Shown one piece after another: positions 8,001 to 15,364 of a stretch of 41,317 bases of DNA (positions are counted from its first letter, which is position 1; every line of letters begins with the position of its first letter). The notes below the pieces were generated by a model, which was given only the letters and a program-made list of their open reading frames with translations, had not been told where the DNA came from and did not search any database. Origin of the DNA: JAVBMB01 sp031552995 (lineage in GTDB: Bacteria; Bacillota; Clostridia; Oscillospirales; Butyricicoccaceae); the NCBI GenBank assembly GCA_031552995.1, contig JAVBMB010000027.1, positions 1-41,317 of the forward strand, written 5' to 3'. Made by a program: the position numbers and the translations under genes.

Positions 8001-9005
8001 TTATTTTGTGTGGCCTTTGGCTTGTTCGTGCGCAAGGAAACAGGATACCATATGTCCGCCGCCTGTGTCGACGGCCTCGGGATAGTGCGTGAGGCACTTG
8101 TCGCACGCCGTATAGCATCGGTCGAGGAAATAACATCCGGGGCCGGGGTTGATGGGCGTCGGCGGCTCACCCTCGATGTTGATGACATTCATGACCTCGT
8201 CGACGTCTATAGAGGCGCAGTTGGAGATGAGCGCCTTTGTATAGGGATGCTGCGGATTGCCGACAACCTGGTCGGACGTGCCGTATTCGACAATGCGTCC
8301 AAGGTACATGACGGCGACACGGTCTGCTACATAGCGCGTCAAGGCGATGTCGTGGCTGATAAACACCATGGACGCGTCCCGCTCGCGGCTCAGCGTCATA
8401 AGCATATTGATAATATCCGCCCTGACACTGACATCAAGCATGGACACCGGCTCGTCGGCGATGATAAAGCTCGGCCCAAGCATCATGGCGCGCAGGATGG
8501 AGATGCGCTGCAGCTGTCCGCCGGAAAGCTCGTGCGGGAAGCGCCGCAGCATGTCCTCGGCCGGGCGCAGGCCGCCCGACTCAAGCGCGGCGATGACGAT
8601 TTGGCGGCGCTCGGCGTCGTCCTTGCCGATTTTATGCTCTTTGAGCGGGGTAAGCAGAATGTTCTCAATCCTCTTGCGGGGCGAGAATGTGTCGAACGGG
8701 TTTTGAAAGATTATCTGCACCGTTCGGTAGAAGGCGCGCACATCCCGGCGTATCATATCCCGTGTCGAGTGCCCGCCGATGAACACATCGCCGCGCGTCG
8801 GGTCCTCAAGGCGCACAAGTATGCGCCCCAGCGTCGACTTGCCGCAGCCGGATTCCCCGATAAGGCCGAGAATTTCACCCTTTGCGATATCAAGCGTCAC
8901 GCCGCCGACAGCGCGGACAATTTTGCGCTTCGACTTCGGCAGGAACAGCCCCTCGCCCTTGACGGGGTAGTCCATGGCTACATCCTTGATTTGGATATGG
9001 GTCAC
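8001..9005 (-). CDS. oppF: Oligopeptide ABC transporter ATPase, OppF type
   Basis: A 334-residue ATPase that powers the peptide importer from the cytoplasmic face. Walker A is GESGCGKS (50-57), the signature is LSGGQ (160-164), Walker B ends in ADEP near 183-186, and FISHD gives the switch histidine. The C-terminal oligo_HPY extension, GEPPTPINPGPGC followed by cysteines in CYFLDRC, CDKC and a late SCF, resembles the [4Fe-4S]-binding tail known from some DppD/DppF ATPases. The start is a GTG that overlaps the oppD stop (GTGA), with GGAGGTGAT upstream. OppF versus DppF cannot be separated by sequence alone; the symbol is assigned by order. Confidence 0.9.
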   Translation of the reverse strand: MTHIQIKDVAMDYPVKGEGLFLPKSKRKIVRAVGGVTLDIAKGEILGLIGESGCGKSTLGRILVRLEDPTRGDVFIGGHSTRDMIRRDVRAFYRTVQIIFQNPFDTFSPRKRIENILLTPLKEHKIGKDDAERRQIVIAALESGGLRPAEDMLRRFPHELSGGQLQRISILRAMMLGPSFIIADEPVSMLDVSVRADIINMLMTLSRERDASMVFISHDIALTRYVADRVAVMYLGRIVEYGTSDQVVGNPQHPYTKALISNCASIDVDEVMNVINIEGEPPTPINPGPGCYFLDRCYTACDKCLTHYPEAVDTGGGHMVSCFLAHEQAKGHTK

Positions 9006-9973
9006 AGCGCATCACCTCCAGCCTTGTGGCACGCGATTGTCCGGTCGGACGCAAACGTCCTTGTCGGCGGGGCGTGGGTTTTGCATATGTCGTCCGCCTG
9101 CGGGCAGCGGGGGGAGAATATACAGCCGGTGTGTTTAATAGAAAGGTCGGGCAAAAAGCCGCCTATGCTTTGCAGCTTGCCCTGCCTGCCCTTCAGCGAC
9201 GGAAACGAGGCCAGCAGCCCTTTTGTATACGGGTGAACGGGGGATTTCATCACATCGCGCACCGAGCCGGATTCGACGATATATCCGGCGTACATGACGA
9301 CAATCTTGTTGCAGGTCGTCGCGACGACCGACATGTCGTGCGTAATCATAATGCGCGTTGTGTGCAAAACCTCTTCCATGCGCTTGATTTCGTTGAGTAT
9401 CTGCCCCTGCGTTACGACATCAAGCGCCGTCGTGGCCTCGTCCATGATAAGGAGCGACGGCTTGTGCAGCAGGCTGATGGCGATTGCGACGCGCTGAAGC
9501 ATGCCGCCCGACAGCTCGTGCGGGTACAGCCTGTAGACGCGCTCGCCCAGGTTGACAAGCTTCAGCATCTCGGCCGCGCGCTGAGAGATCTCGGTGCGCG
9601 TCGCCTTAGGCGAGTGTACGCGGTATATGTCCTCGATTTGGCGGCGGATGCGGTGTACCGGGCTCAGCGCGTTCATCGCCTTTTGGAACACGACCGACAT
9701 GTGCTTCCAGCGCAGATCGTCAAGCTGGTCCTCCGTGGCCGTGATAAGGTCGAGCCCCATGAAAACGGCACTTCCGTCCACATGCGCCACACTGTCGGGC
9801 AGCAGCCTGAGCAGCGCCATAGCCAGTGTCGATTTGCCCGAGCCAGATTCGCCGACAATGCCCAGCGAGTCGCCCTTGTTTATGGTGAAGCCGGCGTTTT
9901 GAACGGCGTAGACATCTTTGTGCTTGTTGCGGTATGTCACATTAAGGTTATTTACCTGCAGCAAAGTCTCCAT
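9002..9973 (-). CDS. oppD: Oligopeptide ABC transporter ATPase, OppD type
   Basis: A 323-residue ATPase partner of OppF. Walker A is GESGSGKS (41-48), the signature LSGGMLQR, Walker B LLIMDEATTALD, and the switch ITHD. The end carries the oligo_HPY region with GCIFSPRCPQADDIC and a final IACH cysteine, the spacing expected of the iron-sulfur tail seen in DppD-like subunits. Note DEA rather than the usual DEP after Walker B. Its ATG overlaps the oppC stop by one base. Together with OppF it forms the ATP-hydrolysing dimer below the OppB/OppC pore. Confidence 0.92.
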   Translation of the reverse strand: METLLQVNNLNVTYRNKHKDVYAVQNAGFTINKGDSLGIVGESGSGKSTLAMALLRLLPDSVAHVDGSAVFMGLDLITATEDQLDDLRWKHMSVVFQKAMNALSPVHRIRRQIEDIYRVHSPKATRTEISQRAAEMLKLVNLGERVYRLYPHELSGGMLQRVAIAISLLHKPSLLIMDEATTALDVVTQGQILNEIKRMEEVLHTTRIMITHDMSVVATTCNKIVVMYAGYIVESGSVRDVMKSPVHPYTKGLLASFPSLKGRQGKLQSIGGFLPDLSIKHTGCIFSPRCPQADDICKTHAPPTRTFASDRTIACHKAGGDAL

Positions 9974-10821
9974 CAGCGGTCACCCCGCCTTCTGTGTTTG
10001 GGGTTAAGCACATGGTTCAGCCCGTCGCCCAGCAGGTAGAATACAAGAACGGTGAGAACAATGGCGATGCCGGCGAACGCGCATATCCACCACGCGGTTG
10101 TTATGTAAGCCTTGCCGTCGTTTATCATCTGCCCCCAGCTGATGGACAGCGGGTCACCAAGCCCGAGAAACGACAGGCTCGCCTCTGATATTATCGCGGC
10201 GGCCATGCCCATAGTCGTGTTGGAAATGACGGTGAATATGCCGTTTGGAATCACATGACGAAACAGGATTTTTATCTTCGATTCACCCATGACCCTCGCG
10301 CTCATCACAAATGTCCGCTGCCGCAGGGACAGCGCCTGCGCGCGCATCAGCTTGGCGTTGCCGGGCCACGATGTAAGGCCGATGACAATCATCACATGCG
10401 TAATGCTGTTGCCAAACAGCGAAACAATGAGCAAAATGAGGAACAGAGTCGGTATCATCATAAACATATTGATGACCTCGGACACAACGCGGTCGACCAT
10501 GCCGCCGAAATACCCGGCGATACCGCCGATGATGACGCCCAGCACGCCGGAAATCATGGCCGAGACAAGCGCGACCTTAAGCGATGTGCGGGTGCCGTAC
10601 ACAATAAGCGACCACATATCCTGCCCGAGATGGTTTGTTCCGAGGAAGTTTTCAGGGCTTCCGGGGGGAAGCAGGTTGTCCGGGCCGTAGTATTTCGGCG
10701 CGTACTGTGTTATAATCGGCGCCGCGGCCACAAGGAAAAGCAGCAGCAGCAGGCCGATGCAGCCTATAGCAAGCTGACGGTCGGAGAAAATGGTATTGGC
10801 TGCCTTTTTTAGTATTTTCAT
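9973..10821 (-). CDS. oppC: Peptide ABC transporter permease, OppC type
   Basis: A 282-residue membrane subunit. It has an N-terminal membrane segment (about 19-40), a short outer region with the family signature GTNHLGQDMWSLIVYGTRTSL (shown here split: GTNHLGQD then RTSL), and five further membrane helices. The ATPase-contacting EAA-like loop is around RAQALSLRQRTFVMSARVMG. The length and topology fit OppC/DppC. AGGGGGG upstream of the ATG at 10821 is a strong ribosome-binding site. It follows oppB after 12 nt and overlaps oppD by one base. Confidence 0.94.
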   Translation of the reverse strand: MKILKKAANTIFSDRQLAIGCIGLLLLLFLVAAAPIITQYAPKYYGPDNLLPPGSPENFLGTNHLGQDMWSLIVYGTRTSLKVALVSAMISGVLGVIIGGIAGYFGGMVDRVVSEVINMFMMIPTLFLILLIVSLFGNSITHVMIVIGLTSWPGNAKLMRAQALSLRQRTFVMSARVMGESKIKILFRHVIPNGIFTVISNTTMGMAAAIISEASLSFLGLGDPLSISWGQMINDGKAYITTAWWICAFAGIAIVLTVLVFYLLGDGLNHVLNPKHRRRGDR

Positions 10822-10833
10822 CTGTCCGCCCCC

Positions 10834-11796
10834 CTAATACCGTATGCGCGGGTCGAGCACGGCGTATACGATGTCGACGACGACCATCATCAGCGCGACC
10901 GTGACGGACATGACGAGATACATGCCCATCAGCACGGTATAATCGCGCTGGTTTATGGCGGTCATCATTACCCTGCCTGTGCCGGGCCACGCAAAGACGG
11001 TCTCAACGAGCGTAACGCCGCTTATCATAAATGCCAGTCGGATGCCGAATATGGTTACCGGCGGCAAAATGGCGTTTTTGAAGACATATCGGCGGAAGAT
11101 AAGACCTTCTTTCATGCCGGTAGCGCGGAATGTCGTAATGAAATCCTCGTTTTTAACCTGAAGGACGGATGATTTGGATATCCGGAAATACGCCGGGATG
11201 CTGCTTAGCATCAGCGCGAGAACCGGCAAAACCATGTGCCTGGCTACATCCAGGATGTGCGCCAGCCCGGTATGTTTTATGCGCGGGTCAATCATACCCG
11301 ATGCCGGCAGCAGATGCAGCTGGTTGGCGAGCAGGATTATAAGCATAAGCCCGACCCAAAACGACGGCATCGCGTTGCACACATACGAGATAAACGAGAA
11401 CACCCCGTCCAGCAGAGAGCCCTCGTGCTGTGCGCACTGTATTCCGACGGCACAGCCTATTATCAGCGACAGTATCGATGCCGTCAGAATCAGCAAAAAT
11501 GTCGGCGCAAGCTTTTCGGATATAATATCCCACACCGGCCTGCTGTAGATAATCGACGTGCCCATATCACCCAGCGCCAGCTGCTTGAGATACCGGAAAT
11601 ACTGCACATACAGCGGCTTGTCAAGGCCGTATTTTTCCATAAGAGCCTGTCGCAGCTCGGGGCTGCTCTCGTCGCTGCCCATCATAATGGTGGTAGGGTC
11701 TCCGGGCGCCAGATGAATCAGCGTGAAGTTGAGAGTCAGCACCAGAATAATGGTGACAACCGCAAATAAAAGCTTTCGTACAATATACCGTCGCAT
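10834..11796 (-). CDS. oppB: Peptide ABC transporter permease, OppB type
   Basis: A 320-residue permease. It has the typical N-terminus MRRYIVRKLLFAVV, an early membrane helix, then LIHLAPGDPTT and the long periplasmic-type loop EKYGLDKPLYVQYFRYL that identifies OppB/DppB. Five further helices follow, and the EAA loop lies near TFRATGMKEGLIFRRYVFKNA. I start it at the ATG at 11796, with GGGAGG 7 nt upstream; the longer frame would overlap the rpiR gene. It pairs with OppC to form the membrane pore, and lies 13 nt behind the regulator gene in the same transcript. Confidence 0.94.
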   Translation of the reverse strand: MRRYIVRKLLFAVVTIILVLTLNFTLIHLAPGDPTTIMMGSDESSPELRQALMEKYGLDKPLYVQYFRYLKQLALGDMGTSIIYSRPVWDIISEKLAPTFLLILTASILSLIIGCAVGIQCAQHEGSLLDGVFSFISYVCNAMPSFWVGLMLIILLANQLHLLPASGMIDPRIKHTGLAHILDVARHMVLPVLALMLSSIPAYFRISKSSVLQVKNEDFITTFRATGMKEGLIFRRYVFKNAILPPVTIFGIRLAFMISGVTLVETVFAWPGTGRVMMTAINQRDYTVLMGMYLVMSVTVALMMVVVDIVYAVLDPRIRY

Positions 11797-11809
11797 GTAA
11801 CGCCTCCCG

Positions 11810-12571
11810 TCATCCTTCAATAAATAGTCGCTTGTCGCGCGCGCGCCCCTCAGGCCCATCCGAAAGCGCCGAATAGATGTGATTGAGCAGAGAATAGATG
11901 TATCGGACGGCGGGCGACGTGTCGATTAAAACTGTCCCCGGCCTGCGCTCAAGCTCGAATGTGACATGATAATCGGCGAGGGCGGCATAAGGGCTGATTG
12001 TGCTGTCGGTCAGCGCAACGACGCGGCAGCCCTTGCTTTTCGCGGTTTTTGTGCAGTCAAACGTATAGGCGTAGTGGGGTGAGAACGATACGGCGAGAAC
12101 AAGCGTGTTTTCCTCCATCAGCCGCAGCATATATCCCCAGTCCGACCGCATCAGCATGGTCATATATACCCTTCTGCGAACCGCGCCAAGCGCATTATAC
12201 AGCTCGGCCGCGATGCCCAGCGACTCCATATGCCCAATCACAAGCACATGCTCGGCCGACATGATATCCCTGCCGATGGCATTAAGGCGAACATCCTCAG
12301 TTTTGCTGCGCGGCGGCTGCCCGGGATGCGCCCCCGCGGGAGAACCGCCCGAAAGCGTCGACTGAAGCTCGCGCTGCATGTCGGTATACCCCTTGTAGCC
12401 GAGAGAGGCGCAAAAGCGGATTACCGTAGCGGGGCTGGTGCCTATCTTGGCGGCAAGCTCGGCCACCGAGGAGAACGGCACGTCTCTGCAGCGATTCATA
12501 AGAAAGCGGGCAATCTTCTGCTGCGATGCCGACATGCCGGAATACTTGTCGTTAATCCGTTGAAGAAGCAT
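11810..12571 (-). CDS. RpiR family transcriptional regulator (HTH + SIS)
   Basis: A 253-residue regulator. The N-terminal HTH_6 domain covers about 1-77, with KIGTSPATVIRFCASLGYKGY as the recognition part (split: TSPATVIRF, then LGYKGY). A SIS sugar-phosphate-binding domain follows from about 105 (VLVIGHMESLGIA, ... LVLAVSFSPHYAYT ... VVALTDS). SIS domains of this family usually sense phosphosugars; MurR, for example, senses MurNAc-6-phosphate. The ATG at 12571 has GGAGGG 4 nt upstream; the frame to 12601 is less likely. As first gene of the opp-M20-M14 operon, it probably represses its own operon. The sugar-phosphate ligand class is family knowledge; control of a peptide importer hints at cell-wall muropeptides, which is inference. 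Confidence 0.9.
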   Translation of the reverse strand: MLLQRINDKYSGMSASQQKIARFLMNRCRDVPFSSVAELAAKIGTSPATVIRFCASLGYKGYTDMQRELQSTLSGGSPAGAHPGQPPRSKTEDVRLNAIGRDIMSAEHVLVIGHMESLGIAAELYNALGAVRRRVYMTMLMRSDWGYMLRLMEENTLVLAVSFSPHYAYTFDCTKTAKSKGCRVVALTDSTISPYAALADYHVTFELERRPGTVLIDTSPAVRYIYSLLNHIYSALSDGPEGRARDKRLFIEG

Positions 12572-12589
12572 ATGCCCTCCGAAATAAAA

Positions 12590-12657
12590 TGAATGTTTCA
12601 TATGTATTTTTAAAGAATTATTTATTTCATTATAAGGGGGTATTTCGTTTCTGTCAA
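12590..12657 (-). promoter_or_regulatory. rpiR-opp promoter with overlapping operator
   Basis: On the minus strand TTGACA (12652-12657), a 17-bp spacer and TATAAT (12629-12634) form a perfect sigma-A promoter. The sequence TGAAATAAATAATTCT starts inside the -10 and covers the start site (12629 down to 12614). It resembles the two upstream palindromes at 12802-12843. A short palindrome TGAATGTTTCA lies in the leader at 12590-12600. Repression by RpiR at this place is inferred. Confidence 0.75.
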
Positions 12658-12801
12658 ACCAAAATTTTACTTTAGAATTTGTATAATATGCGCAAATACA
12701 GAATTGATCATTTTGGTGGACATATATCCAGGAAAAGCTTGCAACGCAAAGAAATCAGGAAAAGTACCGCAGAACAACAGCTGTTAGCATATGACAGTTA
12801 A

Positions 12802-12843
12802 TGAAATAATTATTACATTGTCGAAAATGAAACAATTATTTCA
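12802..12843. promoter_or_regulatory. Two palindromic operator-like sites
   Basis: TGAAATAATTATTACA at 12802-12817 and TGAAACAATTATTTCA at 12828-12843 are imperfect palindromes, 26 bp centre to centre, in an AT-rich intergenic region. They share the TGAAATAA core with the sequence over the rpiR start site about 200 bp away. They may be auxiliary RpiR sites used by looping, or control the divergent methyltransferase promoter at 12920. The remaining intergenic DNA from 12660 to 12800 holds no gene that I can support. Confidence 0.55.
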
Positions 12844-12919
12844 TTAATAATTTTTGAGGCTGACTGGAAACGTAAATCGGGCGCGTGTTTTGTCGCAAAT
12901 GCCGGGCGACGAATGCCTG

Positions 12920-13052
12920 TTGTATTCGCCGGCGGTATGATGTACAATGGCTTGTATAGGTGAAATCACAGTCATCCCGCGAACGGATGACGGCCCGGGA
13001 ACAATTCCCTGCCGGGTCTGCGGCGTGATAAGGCGTTTCGCCGACAGGCGAA
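12920..13052 (+). promoter_or_regulatory. Promoter and three-hairpin leader of methyltransferase
   Basis: TTGTAT (12920-12925), a 17-bp spacer and TACAAT (12943-12948) make a plausible promoter. The resulting leader of about 110 nt folds into three consecutive hairpins: GTCATCC/GGATGAC (12971-12991), CCCGG/CCGGG with an inner GAA/TTC (12994-13016) and TTCGCC-GACA-GGCGAA (13037-13052). The last ends 2 nt before the ribosome-binding site AGGAGG. I cannot match it to a known riboswitch class. Confidence 0.45.
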
Positions 13053-13068
13053 GCAGGAGGTGTATGCC

Positions 13069-13881
13069 GTGAGCTATATAGAGGGAAACAAGGCTGCGTG
13101 GGAAGAGGCGTTCGACCACAGGCACCCCGGATGGGGAGAGCGAAACCATGAGCGGCTGCTGGCCGAGTATCTGCCGTTTTTTAATGAGGATATGAGCGGC
13201 GCTCTGCAGGGAATTGACTTCAAAGGCAAGGCTGTCGCGCAGTTCTGCTGCAACAACGGGCGTGAGCTGCTGTCTCTTATGCGGTTGGGCGCGGCTCGCG
13301 GCGTCGGCTTCGACATCGCCGAAAATATCATAGCGCAGGCGCGCGATACGGCTGCAAAAGCGGGAATCACAAACTGCGTGTTTGAGGGGTGCGATATCTT
13401 GAGTATGCCGGGCGGATACGGGGATTCGTTTGATTTTGCGTTCTTCACAATCGGCGCCATAGCGTGGTTTAAGGAGCTGACGCCGCTGTTCGCAAAAGTG
13501 TCGCAATGCCTTAAGCCGGGCGGGGTGTTGATGATCAACGATTTCCACCCGTTTATGGGTATGCTCGCAATGCCGGGCGAGCCCGGCTTTGACCCCGAAA
13601 AGCCGACGAAAATTACTTATTCGTACTATAAAAAGGAGCCGTGGATTGAAAATAACGGCATGGGATATATGTCGGTTGAGTATGATTCAAAGGTGTTCAC
13701 CAGCTTTTCGCATACGATGTCGGACATAATAAACGCCCTGTCGGCAAACGGGATAAAAACCGTAAAGCTGAACGAATACGACTATGATATAGGGCTGAGC
13801 AACGTATATGACGGGCGCGGGCTGCCTCTGTCGTATATACTGATTGCCGAAAAATGCAGGGACGGCGCGTCCGGCGGATAA
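13069..13881 (+). CDS. Class I SAM-dependent methyltransferase
   Basis: A 270-residue soluble methyltransferase. The SAM-binding motif I is the variant AQFCCNNGRELLSL (near residues 49-62), followed by the acidic strand GVGFDIAENII, then CDILSMP and the post-motif LKPGGVLMINDFHP. This motif-I variant, with CCNNG in place of the usual GCGTG, is shared by a subgroup of uncharacterised clostridial methyltransferases. The C-terminal part (about 165-270) is aromatic-rich and probably binds the acceptor, which cannot be predicted. I place the start at the GTG at 13069, 8 nt after AGGAGG; the GTG at 13060 overlaps that site. It is monocistronic, behind a structured leader and before a hairpin. Confidence 0.86.
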   Translation: MSYIEGNKAAWEEAFDHRHPGWGERNHERLLAEYLPFFNEDMSGALQGIDFKGKAVAQFCCNNGRELLSLMRLGAARGVGFDIAENIIAQARDTAAKAGITNCVFEGCDILSMPGGYGDSFDFAFFTIGAIAWFKELTPLFAKVSQCLKPGGVLMINDFHPFMGMLAMPGEPGFDPEKPTKITYSYYKKEPWIENNGMGYMSVEYDSKVFTSFSHTMSDIINALSANGIKTVKLNEYDYDIGLSNVYDGRGLPLSYILIAEKCRDGASGG

Positions 13882-13905
13882 ACTTACCGGCGGAAAATGA
13901 AAAGT

Positions 13906-13931
13906 CCGCGAACTGCCAAAGCAGCTCGCGG
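13906..13931 (+). terminator. Stem-loop after methyltransferase gene
   Basis: CCGCGA-a-CTGC-caaa-GCAG-c-TCGCGG forms a 10-bp hairpin with one mismatch, 25 nt past the stop. No T-run follows, so it is either a weak terminator or a 3' stabilising element. Confidence 0.55.
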
Positions 13932-13945
13932 GCATACATCGCCGC

Positions 13946-14028
13946 TTGACAGCGGCATCCGGCAGCGCTATATTTAAGGTGTGCTGCGGCGATCCTTTTC
14001 CCCCGTGCGGGTAAGCGGGTCGCCTTTT
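13946..14028 (+). promoter_or_regulatory. Promoter and attenuator-like leader of MFS gene
   Basis: TTGACA (13946-13951), 17 bp and TATATT (13969-13974) form a good promoter for the MFS gene. Within its leader GGCGATCC (13988-13995) pairs with GGGTCGCC (14017-14024), enclosing a small CCCG/CGGG helix, and TTTT follows directly. This looks like an intrinsic terminator about 55 nt upstream of the start codon, so premature termination may control the gene. Confidence 0.5.
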
Positions 14029-14083
14029 CATCCCCCGGTATAATCGCAAAAACGCGGCGCATGCCGGCAAAGGTGGGTTTGGT

Positions 14084-15292
14084 GTGGATATAAACGAGAC
14101 AAACGGGCAACAAAAGGCCGGGCTGCACGTCGGCCGCTTTTTCATCTCCAACATAGTGCTTCTTGGCTTGGTCAGTCTGTTTATCGATATGAGTACCGAG
14201 ATGGTCTATCCGCTGATACCGTTGTTCCTCGCCTCGGTCGGTACGTCGCCCGCTATTGTCGGCGTTATAGAGGGCATAGCAGAGAGTGTCGCCGCGCTTA
14301 TCAAGGTTTTCTCCGGCTGGTGGGGGGATAAAACCGGCAAAGCCAAGGGCCTGGCTATGGTAGGCTACAGCTCGACGCTTGTGTACAAAATACTGCTGCT
14401 TGTCTCCGCAAGCTGGGTTGGCGTGCTGATAGCCAGGGTCAGCGACCGTATCGGCAAGGGGATACGCACAGCGCCGCGTGACGCACTCATCGCGGCGTCG
14501 GGCGGGGACAAAAAGCTTGGCCGCTCGTTCGGGTTCCACAAGATGATGGATATGCTCGGATCGGCTCTTGGCGTGCTGCTGGCGTATATTATTCTAAGGG
14601 TCGGCATGTCGTACCGGCAGGCATTTGTCTATTCGCTGATTCCCGCCGCGCTTGGCATAGCGGTTATCCCGCTGGTCAAAAATGTCAAGGCAAGCGTCAA
14701 AAGCGGCGCGGCGCTGTCGCTTAGGGGCCTGAGGCTGCCGCCGCAGCTTAAGGCGTACCTGTGCGTCGTGTTCCTGTTTACACTTGGCAATTCCTCAAAC
14801 GCCTTTTTGCTAATGCGCGCCAGCGGCATGGGTATTTCGGCGGACAATGTCATACTGCTCTATCTGCTCTATACCGCGTCGGCATCAATATTTGCCTACC
14901 CGTGCGGAAGACTGTCGGACAAAGTCGGGCGCAGCAGGCTGCTTATCCCGGGGTATGTCACATACGGGCTTGTTTATCTCGGGTTTGCTTTCCTCAGCGG
15001 CGGAGGGGCGATGATTGCGCTATTCGGCATATACGGGATATATACAGCGCTTATATCCGGCGCCGAGCGCGCGTTTATCAGCGAACAGTCACCGGCGGAG
15101 TTCAAGGGGACGGTGCTTGGCCTGTACGGCACGCTTCAGGGCGTCGGGCTGCTGTTCGCCTCGCTTATCGCCGGCTCGCTGTGGGATCTGCTCGGCGCGA
15201 ACGCGCCGTTTATATTCGGCGGAAGCCTGGCACTGCTGTCGGCGGCGGCCGTCGCGGTGATATTCGGACTGCGAAGGAAAACGGCGGAATAA
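14084..15292 (+). CDS. MFS transporter
   Basis: A 402-residue major facilitator permease with about twelve membrane helices in two halves. The cytoplasmic loop between helices 2 and 3 carries the MFS motif A as GWWGDKTGKAKG, and the second-half counterpart is GRLSDKVGRSRL. The N-terminus DMSTEMVYPLIPLFL is characteristic of a group of Firmicutes MFS proteins of unknown substrate that resemble drug exporters. The start is the GTG at 14084, with AAAGGTGG upstream; the first 20 residues are cytoplasmic. It stands alone between its own promoter/leader and a strong terminator. Efflux of a drug or metabolite is inferred only. Confidence 0.88.
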   Translation: MDINETNGQQKAGLHVGRFFISNIVLLGLVSLFIDMSTEMVYPLIPLFLASVGTSPAIVGVIEGIAESVAALIKVFSGWWGDKTGKAKGLAMVGYSSTLVYKILLLVSASWVGVLIARVSDRIGKGIRTAPRDALIAASGGDKKLGRSFGFHKMMDMLGSALGVLLAYIILRVGMSYRQAFVYSLIPAALGIAVIPLVKNVKASVKSGAALSLRGLRLPPQLKAYLCVVFLFTLGNSSNAFLLMRASGMGISADNVILLYLLYTASASIFAYPCGRLSDKVGRSRLLIPGYVTYGLVYLGFAFLSGGGAMIALFGIYGIYTALISGAERAFISEQSPAEFKGTVLGLYGTLQGVGLLFASLIAGSLWDLLGANAPFIFGGSLALLSAAAVAVIFGLRRKTAE

Positions 15293-15309
15293 AACGAACC
15301 TATCTGACA

Positions 15310-15340
15310 CCGGCAGCCTGGCATAATGCCCGGCTGCCGG
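15310..15340. terminator. Intrinsic terminator
   Basis: CCGGCAGCC (15310-15318) pairs with GGCTGCCGG (15332-15340), followed by TTATTTT. It ends the MFS transcript and, lying between convergent genes, may also stop the minus-strand transcript at 15365. Confidence 0.85.
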
Positions 15341-15364
15341 TTATTTTATGTGACTGAATGGCCG

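Noticed and set aside
12716..12787. Very short peptide of 23 codons with two cysteines between the operators
   Set aside because: The GTG start has only a poor Shine-Dalgarno and no maturation or export genes are adjacent; chance is sufficient explanation.
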